5,828 bases of DNA, taken from assembly GCA_025451715.1 (NCBI GenBank), contig JANWJY010000096.1:1-5828 (forward strand). The letters are read 5' to 3'. Below, piece by piece: positions 1 to 5,687 of this stretch (the stretch's first letter is position 1; every line of letters begins with the position of its first letter). Position numbers and translations under genes: made by a program. Source of the stretch: Fimbriimonadaceae bacterium (lineage in GTDB: Bacteria > Armatimonadota > Fimbriimonadia > Fimbriimonadales > Fimbriimonadaceae). The notes beneath the pieces were generated by a model. The model was not told where the DNA came from and did not search any database. It saw nothing but the letters and a program-made list of their open reading frames with translations.

Positions 1-260
1 ATCGAGACCGCTGGAGAGAGTCCGTCGATGTGGTCGACGTCCGGCTTGTCCATCTGGCCGAGGAACTGCCGCGCATACGCCGAAAGAGACTCGACATACC
101 TCCGCTGTCCCTCGGCGTAGATCGTGTCGAACGCAAGCGAAGACTTGCCGCTGCCGCTCAGGCCGGTGATCACGACCAGCTTGTCCCGCGGGATCTCCAC
201 GGTCACGTTCTTCAGGTTGTTCTCGCGCGCACCGACGACGACGATCTTGTCCTGAGCCAT
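1..260 (-). CDS. uvrA: UvrA, excinuclease ABC subunit A (N-terminal 86 residues, cut by window edge)
   Basis: UvrA is the damage-sensing ABC-type ATPase of nucleotide excision repair; it works as a dimer in the cytoplasm and loads UvrB onto damaged DNA. The visible start is MAQDKIVVVGARENNLKNV, followed by the first Walker A motif GLSGSGKSS at residues 33-41 (K39 and S40 contact nucleotide). Then comes the family signature AFDTIYAEGQRRYVESLSAY and the FLGQMDKPDVD segment that precedes the zinc-bearing insert. The match to UvrA is unambiguous; about nine tenths of the protein lies outside the window. The ATG at 258-260 is chosen because AGGA sits 5 nt upstream of it and the protein begins at the usual place for the family. 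A promoter and a palindrome lie just upstream. It is divergent from the lipoprotein gene. Confidence 0.97.
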   Translation of the reverse strand, partial: MAQDKIVVVGARENNLKNVTVEIPRDKLVVITGLSGSGKSSLAFDTIYAEGQRRYVESLSAYARQFLGQMDKPDVDHIDGLSPAVS

Positions 261-271
261 CTGTGTCCTGG

Positions 272-294
272 ATTCTACCTAGAATAATGGTAGA
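272..294. promoter_or_regulatory. Candidate operator: palindrome at the uvrA start site
   Basis: ATTCTACCTAGAAT (272-285) is a perfect 6+6 inverted repeat with a 2-bp centre (ATTCTA-CC-TAGAAT). A second inverted pair, TCTACC (274-279) and GGTAGA (289-294), overlaps it with a 9-bp spacer. Together they cover the predicted -10 and +1 of the uvrA promoter, where a repressor would block transcription. The uvrA gene is often under LexA (SOS) control, so a LexA-like regulator is a reasonable guess. The repeat does not match the E. coli CTGT-N8-ACAG box or the Gram-positive GAAC-N4-GTTC box. Confidence 0.4.
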
Positions 295-315
295 CATTTG
301 TTTCTGGCGCGTCAA
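287..315 (-). promoter_or_regulatory. Predicted sigma70-type promoter of uvrA
   Basis: Read on the minus strand, a -35 hexamer TTGACG (310-315) is followed after 17 bp by a -10 hexamer TACCAT (287-292). The first matches consensus at 5 of 6 positions and the second at 4 of 6, including the key T-A-...-T bases. Predicted transcription start is near 280, giving a short leader of about 20 nt that contains the AGGA ribosome site at 266-269. Assignment is by motif and position only. Confidence 0.55.
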
Positions 316-332
316 ACGGGCCGAGTTTCCAC

Positions 333-338
333 TAACAT
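333..338 (+). promoter_or_regulatory. -10-like element close to the lipoprotein start
   Basis: TAACAT fits the TANNNT pattern and ends 6 nt before the ATG of the lipoprotein gene. There is no convincing Shine-Dalgarno sequence between them. No good -35 lies at the expected distance. If used, this box would give a nearly leaderless mRNA. Confidence 0.25.
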
Positions 339-344
339 AGAGCC

Positions 345-689
345 ATGAAGCGCCTTGCTCTCTTCGTTCTCGCCGTCGCAGCCCTCACCGGTTGCGCCGA
401 AAAGCCAGAACCCATGGCCGATCCTCCGGCAGGCGAACAGCAGCAGGCGCAGGCACCAGCTCCGGGCGGAGGAAGCGACGGCATAGGGATCGTTTCTCCG
501 GCGGTTGGGGGAATCTCGCCGGTCGTCGGTTCGGACAGCGTCGCAGGCAGCGGGGCTGGAGGGGTTGGCAACGCCGCAAAAGACCAGGCCAGGCGGATCG
601 GCGGCGGACAGAGCCAAGGGAGCTTGGGCAATGCGACCGCCGGCGACGAAGGCGGCTATCAAGGGGTTGGGGCGGATAACGGGACTTGA
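345..689 (+). CDS. Small Gly-rich lipoprotein of unknown function
   Basis: The 114-residue product starts with a textbook lipoprotein signal peptide: positively charged MKR, a hydrophobic stretch (residues 4-13), and the lipobox LTGC ending at C17, the predicted lipidation site. Residue +2 is Ala, which in E. coli-type sorting does not retain the protein in the inner membrane. The mature 98 residues are low complexity: about a quarter Gly, with runs of Gln, Ala/Pro and Ser, few aromatic residues and no second Cys. They are probably largely disordered, and no enzymatic domain is visible. I do not recognise the family. No clear Shine-Dalgarno precedes the ATG. The last 22 bp of the gene, including the TGA stop, lie antisense to the 3' end of the tRNA-His gene. 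The signal peptide argues strongly that this frame is real rather than the overlapping GC-rich frames on the other strand. A chance ORF remains possible for the C-terminal half. Confidence 0.72.
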   Translation: MKRLALFVLAVAALTGCAEKPEPMADPPAGEQQQAQAPAPGGGSDGIGIVSPAVGGISPVVGSDSVAGSGAGGVGNAAKDQARRIGGGQSQGSLGNATAGDEGGYQGVGADNGT

Positions 690-745
690 ACCCGTGACCT
701 CCTGAGTCACAGTCAGGCACTCTAACCAGCTGAGCTATACCCGCC
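668..745 (-). tRNA. tRNA-His (anticodon GUG), with encoded G-1 and CCA
   Basis: On the minus strand this folds into a full cloverleaf. The encoded extra 5' G (position -1, at 745) faces discriminator C73, the identity mark of bacterial tRNA-His. The acceptor stem is GCGGGTA with TATCCGC, including one G-U pair. The D arm is GCTC/GAGT. The anticodon stem CCTGA/TCAGG encloses the loop CTGTGAC, with T33 and anticodon GTG at 34-36, which reads CAU and CAC. The T arm is ACGGG-TTCAAGT-CCCGT. The terminal CCA is encoded (668-670). It is the only tRNA gene in the window. The plus-strand lipoprotein gene ends inside its 3' part in antisense. No intrinsic terminator follows it. Confidence 0.97.
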
Positions 746-756
746 GCAGAGCCCCG

Positions 757-785
757 ATTATGGCCGACATCCTGCATACTGTGTG
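757..785 (-). promoter_or_regulatory. Possible promoter of tRNA-His
   Basis: On the minus strand CATAAT (757-762) is a good -10 (5 of 6), 11 nt upstream of the tRNA 5' end, which fits a short leader removed by RNase P. The -35 candidate CACACA (780-785), at 17-bp spacing, matches only in its second half. The 69-bp gap to rnhB must also hold any separate rnhB promoter, but I see no clear plus-strand promoter in it. Confidence 0.4.
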
Positions 786-814
786 CAGAGGCCGACCGAA
801 CGGCCCGACAAGGA

Positions 815-1411
815 ATGTCGAACCTGATCCATCTGCCGGGAGTCGCGGGAGCGGACGAGGCGGGGCGTGGGCCGCTCGCCGGACCGGTCGTCGTTGCGGC
901 GGTCGTGCTTCCCGAGGGTTTCGACGTCAAGGGGCTGAACGATTCCAAGAAGCTGACCCCGGCAAAGCGCGAGCAACAGGCCGCGAGGATCAAGCAGGGC
1001 GCCGTCTATTGCCTAGAGGTCGTAGACGTCGAGGTGATCGATCGCCGCAACATTTTGCGTGCGTCTCTGGACGCCATGGCACGGGTTCTTGAACTTCTAA
1101 AGTTTACGCGGGCGCTCATCGACGGCGACCGACTGCCGCCGACCTCGCGACCCGTCGAGGCTGTCGTCAAGGGCGACGGGAAGTACGCGTGCATCGCCGC
1201 CGCTTCGATCATCGCAAAGACCGAGCGCGACGCAATGATGCGCGAGTACGCGCTTGAGTACCCGGAGTACGGCTTCGACGTCAACTTCGGCTACGGTACC
1301 GCCGACCACATCGCCGCGATCCGCGAGCACGGGCCCTGCGCGATCCACCGCCGAACCTTTTATCCCGTCTCCGACATGGTGAACCAGCCGTGCCTAACCT
1401 TCGACGACTAG
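815..1411 (+). CDS. rnhB: Ribonuclease HII
   Basis: RNase HII cuts RNA-DNA hybrids and removes single ribonucleotides misincorporated in DNA; it is a cytoplasmic, Mg/Mn-dependent enzyme. At 198 residues it is full length for the family. The N-terminal motif GADEAGRGPLAGPVV carries D14 and E15. LNDSKKLT lies at 41-48. D103 lies in the IDGD segment and D121 in VKGDGKY, completing the DEDD metal site. AAASIIAKTERD (128-139) and the C-terminal YGFDVNFGYGT and HGPCAIHRRTF blocks are also family-typical. No other in-frame start codon is near. The ATG at 815 is preceded by AAGGA with almost no spacer, which is too close for normal Shine-Dalgarno pairing. It overlaps yraN by 22 bp, an arrangement that suggests co-translation. 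It is divergent from tRNA-His. Confidence 0.96.
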   Translation: MSNLIHLPGVAGADEAGRGPLAGPVVVAAVVLPEGFDVKGLNDSKKLTPAKREQQAARIKQGAVYCLEVVDVEVIDRRNILRASLDAMARVLELLKFTRALIDGDRLPPTSRPVEAVVKGDGKYACIAAASIIAKTERDAMMREYALEYPEYGFDVNFGYGTADHIAAIREHGPCAIHRRTFYPVSDMVNQPCLTFDD

Positions 1412-1740
1412 GGGCAGATGCCGAGGATGCGGCCGCAGAGTATCTGCTCGCTCTCGGATACACGATCGTGACGCGGCGCTTCAAGTCACGGCGCGGGGAG
1501 ATCGACATCATTGCTTATGACGGCGAGACGCTGGTGTTCGTCGAGGTGAAGTCGACGCGCGATCCTCGCACGAACCCAGTGGAACAGGTCGACAACAAAA
1601 AGGTCGCGCACTTTTCCGATGCCGCAGTCGAGTACACGCAGAAGGCGGGCGTCCCCGACGCCGTTTGCCGCTATGACATCGTCGCCGTCACGCCAAAGGG
1701 AATCGTGCACCACAAGGCAGCGTTCAGGGCTGGGGACTAG
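1390..1740 (+). CDS. yraN: YraN / UPF0102 family nuclease-fold protein
   Basis: The 116-residue product has the UPF0102 hallmarks: an N-terminal helix (GADAEDAAAEYLLALGY), then RRGEIDIIAYDG (34-45) and LVFVEVK (48-54). E37, D39, E52 and K54 trace the PD-(D/E)xK-type active-site pattern shared with Holliday-junction resolvase-like nucleases. The later CRYDIVAVTP segment is also conserved. The cellular role of the family is not well established, although the gene commonly sits next to rnhB. The start is GTG at 1390, inside the end of rnhB, with GGTGA 7 nt upstream (1378-1382). A later start would cut into the conserved first helix. The stop overlaps the end of convergent htpX by 17 bp. Confidence 0.9.
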   Translation: MPNLRRLGADAEDAAAEYLLALGYTIVTRRFKSRRGEIDIIAYDGETLVFVEVKSTRDPRTNPVEQVDNKKVAHFSDAAVEYTQKAGVPDAVCRYDIVAVTPKGIVHHKAAFRAGD

Positions 1741-2674
1741 ACTCTTCCGACAAGTACCGCCGATAGTCCATTCCGATCAGCCCCCGAAGGGCCGCGATTC
1801 GCTCGTGCGTCGGTGGGTGCGTGCTGAATATCCCGCGCGCCTCAAGCGCCTGGAACGGGTTGATGATGTACATGTGCTCAGTCGCCTTGTTCGCCGCCTC
1901 CATCTTGATCCCAGATCCGGCGATCTTCTCAAGAGCGCGCGCAAGCCCGTCCGGGTTGCGCGTAAACTGCGCGGCGCTCGCGTCGGCCATGAACTCGCGA
2001 CGGCGGCTGACCGCAAGCTCTAACAGTTTCGCGAACAATGGCGCAAGCACAGCAAGCGCGATAGCGATCACGAAGAACACGACTGCCGCCTGGTTTCCGT
2101 CGCGGCTCCGACCGCGGCCGCCGCCGTACCACTGCGAACGCAAGAAGAAGTGCGCGAGCATCGGGATCAGGCCGACCACGATCGCGAGCGTCGTCATCAG
2201 CTTGATGTCGTTGTTCCGGATGTGACCGACCTCGTGCGCAATCACGCCCTGCAGCTCTTCCCTGTCCAACTTCTCGAGGAGCCCAGTCGTCACCGCGACG
2301 ATCCCGCGCTTAGGCCCGCGTCCCGTCGCGAAAGCGTTCGGCGAAGGGTCGTCGATGATGTACACGTGCGGCGTCGGGATTCCGGCAGCGATCGCCATCT
2401 CCTCGGTCACGTTGTTCACGAGCTGGACCTCGCGCGGCGTCGCCTCGCGAGCATTGTTCATCTTGAGGACGATCCCGTCGCCCGCGTTCCAAGCGATCAG
2501 CGCGACGACGATCCCGACTACCGCAGAGCCGGCGGAACCAATGAGGAACATGTCAGGCGCGTAGTAGCCGGTGATCGCCCCGCCCAGCGCGGCCAACAGC
2601 AGCACCACGAAGAACACGTAGAACAGGCTCAGGCGGTTGTTCGCCTTGATCTGGTCGTGAAACGAGCGGCGCAT
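1724..2674 (-). CDS. htpX: HtpX-type membrane zinc metalloprotease (peptidase M48)
   Basis: HtpX is an inner-membrane protease that degrades misfolded membrane proteins, with its active site on the cytoplasmic face. The 316-residue product has two N-terminal membrane segments (about 16-38 and 42-62). The catalytic AHEVGH motif follows (zinc ligands H147 and H151, general base E148). Two further hydrophobic segments (about 160-178 and 196-217) come next, then SRRREFMAD, where E227 is the third zinc ligand. SPNAFATGRGPKRGIV (111-126) and the FSTHPPTHERI stretch near the C-terminus are also HtpX-typical. It is slightly longer than the E. coli protein, partly through a Gly/Arg-rich loop at 184-193. 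It starts 9 bp after the cyclase gene stop, on the same strand, with no clear Shine-Dalgarno, so translational coupling is likely. In other bacteria htpX is induced by envelope stress; no such site is visible here. Confidence 0.95.
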   Translation of the reverse strand: MRRSFHDQIKANNRLSLFYVFFVVLLLAALGGAITGYYAPDMFLIGSAGSAVVGIVVALIAWNAGDGIVLKMNNAREATPREVQLVNNVTEEMAIAAGIPTPHVYIIDDPSPNAFATGRGPKRGIVAVTTGLLEKLDREELQGVIAHEVGHIRNNDIKLMTTLAIVVGLIPMLAHFFLRSQWYGGGRGRSRDGNQAAVVFFVIAIALAVLAPLFAKLLELAVSRRREFMADASAAQFTRNPDGLARALEKIAGSGIKMEAANKATEHMYIINPFQALEARGIFSTHPPTHERIAALRGLIGMDYRRYLSEESSPQP

Positions 2675-2683
2675 CTGTAACTG

Positions 2684-3595
2684 TTATGCGAGTCCGAGCC
2701 GCGGCCCGTTGCGGTCGTCCCGCATCTTGTCCCGCTTCTTGCTCTCGTACATTTTGATGTCCGCCCTCGCAAACACGGTATCCGCGCCGTCCGCGCTGTG
2801 GGCGAGCCCGACAGACCCCCACAGGCGCAGTCGCTTGCCACCAGCCTCGAACTCGAAGTCCAAGTTCTCGCTGAACCGCCTCGCGGCCCTTTCTGCGGCT
2901 GCCCTGTTCGCGTTTGTAAGAACCACCGCGAACTCGTCGCCGCCGATCCTCGCGACGAAGTCTGCATCGCGCGTCAGCTCGTCGAGCCTCTTGCCGAAAG
3001 CCTTGATCGCCGCATCACCGACTTCGTGTCCAAATGCGTCGTTGATCGGCTTGAAGTCGTTCAGGTCAATGAGCATCACGGCAAACGGCTCCTTGGTCGC
3101 GCCGCTCACGGCGCTCTCCAGGACGATGTCGAACGCGCGCCGGTTGGGAAGCCCGGTGAGCGGGTCCTCTCCGGCCATGCGCGCCATCTTTTGGATCTCC
3201 TGCACGAGCCGGTTTTCGATCGCGCGGCTCGCAGTCACGTCTGTCACGACCTGAAGCGCGCCAAGCGGCACTCCGCCCGGCTGCCTGAGCACTCGCGACG
3301 ACACGACCGCCGCACGGGAGATCCCGGTCAACGTCTTGAACTCGGCCTCGAACGTCTCGTCGCGCACCATGTCGACCTGGTTGACGAGGAACTCGCTGAC
3401 GTTGCGGCCGACGAGCTGCTCGATCGGCGCCTCCAGCCACGTGCAGGCAGCCGTGTTCGCCTCGATGACCTTTCCGGCCGAATCGAGCCGCCACACCGCC
3501 TGCCGCATCTGCTCGACCAGGAACTCGTATTCGGAGACGATCTGGTCGGCTAAATGAGACGGGGCGTGCACACGGAATCCATCACGTCCCTTCAC
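2684..3595 (-). CDS. PAS-GGDEF diguanylate cyclase
   Basis: The predicted activity is synthesis of cyclic di-GMP from two GTP. Residues about 22-125 look like a PAS sensor domain (VWRLDSAGKVIEANTAAC near 34-51, LVGRNVSEFL near 61-70, and LGALQVVTDVT near 111-121). A short helical linker (about 122-141) leads to the GGDEF domain, which opens with DPLTGLPNRRAFD (144-156). LIDLNDFKPINDAFGH (175-190) is the metal- and substrate-binding region. The active-site motif RIGGDEFAVVL is intact (GGDEF at 218-222), and RDAD at 209-212 gives a complete RxxD product-inhibition site. There is no signal peptide or membrane segment, so it is probably cytoplasmic. No EAL domain is present. The start is uncertain: GTG at 3593-3595 gives 303 residues but has no properly spaced Shine-Dalgarno, and an in-frame GTG at codon 9 is an alternative. 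It lies downstream of metG and 9 bp upstream of htpX. Confidence 0.92.
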   Translation of the reverse strand: MKGRDGFRVHAPSHLADQIVSEYEFLVEQMRQAVWRLDSAGKVIEANTAACTWLEAPIEQLVGRNVSEFLVNQVDMVRDETFEAEFKTLTGISRAAVVSSRVLRQPGGVPLGALQVVTDVTASRAIENRLVQEIQKMARMAGEDPLTGLPNRRAFDIVLESAVSGATKEPFAVMLIDLNDFKPINDAFGHEVGDAAIKAFGKRLDELTRDADFVARIGGDEFAVVLTNANRAAAERAARRFSENLDFEFEAGGKRLRLWGSVGLAHSADGADTVFARADIKMYESKKRDKMRDDRNGPRLGLA

Positions 3596-3608
3596 TACCC
3601 ATATACGA

Positions 3609-3689
3609 ATTGGGACGGACGTCCGGTTCTAACCAGCCTGGAATGGCCTAGTGCATGTACCTGGCAAGTCCCAGCCCCTGAGTCCCAAT
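3609..3689 (-). repeat. 8-bp inverted repeat enclosing hairpins in the metG-cyclase gap
   Basis: In the 118-bp gap, GTCCCAAT (3682-3689) and ATTGGGAC (3609-3616) are perfect reverse complements 65 bp apart. A second copy of AGTCCCA (3667-3673, first copy 3681-3687) could compete for the same partner through GTCCCA. Inside, in minus-strand RNA sense, lie CTGG-GACTTG-CCAG and the imperfect hairpin CTGGT-TAGA-ACCGG (3623-3636). CGGACGTCCG (3616-3625) is a perfect 10-bp palindrome. The 3' arm of the closing stem ends 13 nt before the GTG of the cyclase gene. It could be a structured leader, an attenuator or a protein-binding site. No U-tract makes it a classical terminator. Function is inferred; the repeats themselves are seen. 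Confidence 0.4.
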
Positions 3690-3713
3690 CCGGGCTCGAG
3701 GATCTCTCTGCTC

Positions 3714-5636
3714 TTAGTGGACGCTTGTGCCTTCCGGTGCTTCCTTGTCCGGCTCGAGGAGGATCGCCTGCCCGACCGCGTCGTCGGCCGCCAGCACCAT
3801 CCCCTGGCTCTCGTGGCCCATCATCTTGCGCGGCTTGAGGTTCGCGACCACGACTACCTGGCGGCCGATCAAGTCCTCCGCTGAGTACTTCTGCTTGATC
3901 CCCGCCAGGATCTGCCGCTTTTCATCGCCGACCTTCACCTGCAGCTTCATCAGCTTGTCGCTGCCCTCCACCGGCTCGGCCTCCATGATCCGCGCGACGC
4001 GCAGCTCCACCTTCATGAAGTCTGCAAACTCGATGAACTCGCTCTTCTTCTCTTCTGTCTGCACTTTCTTCTTCTCCTGGGATTGTGGTGCGGACGTCCC
4101 CGTCTGCACCTTTGCTTCCAACCTCGGGAACATCGGAACGGGCTGCCCGACCTTCGTCCCCGCGGGCAAAGATGACTCTTCACCAATCGACTTCCAATCA
4201 CTCAGCGGTGTCAGTCCAAGCTGTATCGCGATCGCGTCCGCCGTCGAGGGCACGAACGGCCTCACCATTCCCTCCGCCGACCGCAGCAGGAACAATATCG
4301 AGCGCACGACCTCCGCCAGCGACGCGTCGCCGCTCTTCGCGAGCGCCCACGGCGCCTTCTCGTCCACGTACTTGTTCAAAAACCGCGCAGCGTCCACCGC
4401 AGCGTCGAGCGCGTCGTTGAGTTGGTGCGTCTTCATCGCCTCCTCAAACCGCGCCTTGCACGCCGCCACGCTGGCAGTTGCAGCAGAGTCGCACGCACCG
4501 TCGGGAACGACGCCATCGACGAACTTGTGCGCCATCGTCAAAGTCCGGTTCAGCGCGTTGCCGAGGTCGTTCGCGAGGTCCGCGTTGTAGATCCGCTCGA
4601 TCTCGGACATCGTGAAGTTCGTGTCGTTATCGTAAGGAAGCGCCTTCACGAGGCAGTAACGCAGCACGTCCACGGCAAGCTCATGTGTACACCCCGCCTC
4701 CTCAAACCGCTTCACCACGTCGACGTGGGAAACCACGTTCCCCTTCGACTTGCTCATCTTCGACTCGTTGAAAGTAAACCACCCGTGCGCGATCACGGTC
4801 TTCGGCAGCGGCAGTCCCGCACCCATCAACATCGCCGGCCACAGCGTCGCGTGGAACCGCGTGAAGATCTCCTTCGCCATCCAGTGCACGTCGGCGGGCC
4901 ACAGCTTCTCCCAACCGGCAGCCGGCCATCCCGTCGCCGCCAGATAGTTGATCAGCGCGTCGAACCACACGTAGATGACCTTCCCCTCGTCGCCCGGGAC
5001 CGGAATCCCCCACCCGGGGTTCGAGCGCGACACGCAAAGGTCGCGCAGGCCCTGCTTGACGAAAGACAGGACCTCGTTGCGCCGGCCCTCCGGCAGCAGC
5101 AACAGCTCGCCCGACTCGATCTTCTCGAGCAGCGGCTTTTCAAACGCCGAAAGCCGGAAGAACCAGTTCTCCTCCTCGACCCACCGGACCTCGTTGCCGT
5201 CCGGGCTCTTCCCGTCGACGAGGTCCGCCTCGCGCACGAACGTCTCAGCGCTCACGTCGTACCACCCCTCGTACTTGTCGAGATAGATGTGGCCGTTATC
5301 TTTGAGGACCGTGAAGAGCGCCTGCGACGCCTCTCTGTGCCGCGCGCTCGTCGTGCGGAAGAACACGTCGTACCCGATGTTGAGCGAGTCGAACGCGTCG
5401 GACCAGATCGCGCTGATGCGGTCGACGAACTGTTGCGGGGTCTCCCCGGCCTGCTCGGCGGCCTCCATCACCTTCAGCCCGTTCTCGTCCGTGCCGGTGA
5501 GGAAGAAAGCGTCCTCGCCTTTCATCACGTGCCACCGTTTCGTGGCGTCGCACACCATCGTCGTCAGCGCGTGCCCGACGTGGGGCACCGAGTTGACGTA
5601 ATAGATCGGTGTCGTGATGTAGAACCGCTTGGCCAT
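3714..5636 (-). CDS. metG: Methionyl-tRNA synthetase with C-terminal tRNA-binding domain
   Basis: MetRS charges tRNA-Met, including the initiator, with methionine; it is an essential class I synthetase. The 640-residue product begins FYITTPIYYVNSVPHVGHA, with the HIGH signature as HVGH at 19-22. KMSKS is at 293-297. The connective region (about 120-165) has YDVSAETFVREADL and KSPDGNEV instead of cysteine knuckles, so it is the zinc-free type also found in Bacillus. VYVWFDALINYLAATGW-like sequence at 220-237 and DLANDLGNALNR (353-364) are family-typical. After a charged linker (about 508-535) comes the OB-fold domain (about 536-640, VELRVARI to GMVLAADD) that serves tRNA binding and dimerisation. 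A few extra residues (EEAGCTHEL, about 312-320) sit after KMSKS where homologues usually read RYG-DA-RY. The ATG lacks a clear Shine-Dalgarno. Confidence 0.97.
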   Translation of the reverse strand: MAKRFYITTPIYYVNSVPHVGHALTTMVCDATKRWHVMKGEDAFFLTGTDENGLKVMEAAEQAGETPQQFVDRISAIWSDAFDSLNIGYDVFFRTTSARHREASQALFTVLKDNGHIYLDKYEGWYDVSAETFVREADLVDGKSPDGNEVRWVEEENWFFRLSAFEKPLLEKIESGELLLLPEGRRNEVLSFVKQGLRDLCVSRSNPGWGIPVPGDEGKVIYVWFDALINYLAATGWPAAGWEKLWPADVHWMAKEIFTRFHATLWPAMLMGAGLPLPKTVIAHGWFTFNESKMSKSKGNVVSHVDVVKRFEEAGCTHELAVDVLRYCLVKALPYDNDTNFTMSEIERIYNADLANDLGNALNRTLTMAHKFVDGVVPDGACDSAATASVAACKARFEEAMKTHQLNDALDAAVDAARFLNKYVDEKAPWALAKSGDASLAEVVRSILFLLRSAEGMVRPFVPSTADAIAIQLGLTPLSDWKSIGEESSLPAGTKVGQPVPMFPRLEAKVQTGTSAPQSQEKKKVQTEEKKSEFIEFADFMKVELRVARIMEAEPVEGSDKLMKLQVKVGDEKRQILAGIKQKYSAEDLIGRQVVVVANLKPRKMMGHESQGMVLAADDAVGQAILLEPDKEAPEGTSVH

Positions 5637-5645
5637 CCAGGGCAG

Positions 5646-5651
5646 ATGATA
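5646..5651 (-). promoter_or_regulatory. -10-like element close to the metG start
   Basis: Minus-strand TATCAT (5 of 6 to consensus, TANNNT pattern) ends 9 nt before the metG ATG. No good -35 is found 16-18 bp upstream, and no Shine-Dalgarno lies between. A start here would leave a leader of only a few nucleotides. Confidence 0.25.
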
Positions 5652-5668
5652 CCGGCGCGGGTTGTGGT

Positions 5669-5686
5669 GCGGGTCTCCAGACCTGC
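5669..5686 (-). other. Short hairpin after the upstream gene's stop codon
   Basis: In minus-strand sense GCAGGTCTGGAGACCCGC folds as GC, an A-C mismatch, then GGTC-TGGA-GACC. It begins one base after the stop codon of the right-edge gene. It is followed by ACCACAACCC, not a U-tract, so it is not a typical intrinsic terminator. It may slow or protect the 3' end, or be chance. Confidence 0.25.
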
Positions 5687-5687
5687 G

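Noticed and set aside
312..993. Minus-strand frames opposite the lipoprotein, tRNA and rnhB
   Set aside because: They read through the tRNA-His gene and lack any recognisable domain; the plus-strand signal peptide and RNase HII motifs explain the region.
1734..1769. GGACTA/TAGTCC inverted repeat as a bidirectional terminator
   Set aside because: The stem is 6 bp with a 24-bp loop and no T-run on either side; it is likely chance.
2798..3553. Long plus-strand open frame (251 codons) opposite the cyclase gene
   Set aside because: It is antisense to a well-supported PAS-GGDEF protein, its translation is rich in Arg, Asp, Val and Leu as expected for GC-rich shadows, and no domain is visible.
3596..3713. 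c-di-GMP (GEMM) riboswitch before the GGDEF gene
   Set aside because: The expected GCAAA core and its paired stems are not visible; only generic inverted repeats are seen.
3727..4590. Long plus-strand open frame (287 codons) opposite metG
   Set aside because: Low-complexity Ser/Ala-rich translation entirely antisense to MetRS; explained by GC-rich codon structure.
5156..5276. Missing cysteines in the MetRS connective domain as a sign of a broken gene
   Set aside because: A zinc-free form of this domain is a normal MetRS subtype, and the surrounding motifs are intact.
5637..5687. T-box or other leader riboswitch controlling metG
   Set aside because: Only 51 bp lie between the genes, too short for a T-box, and no T-box core sequence or terminator is visible.
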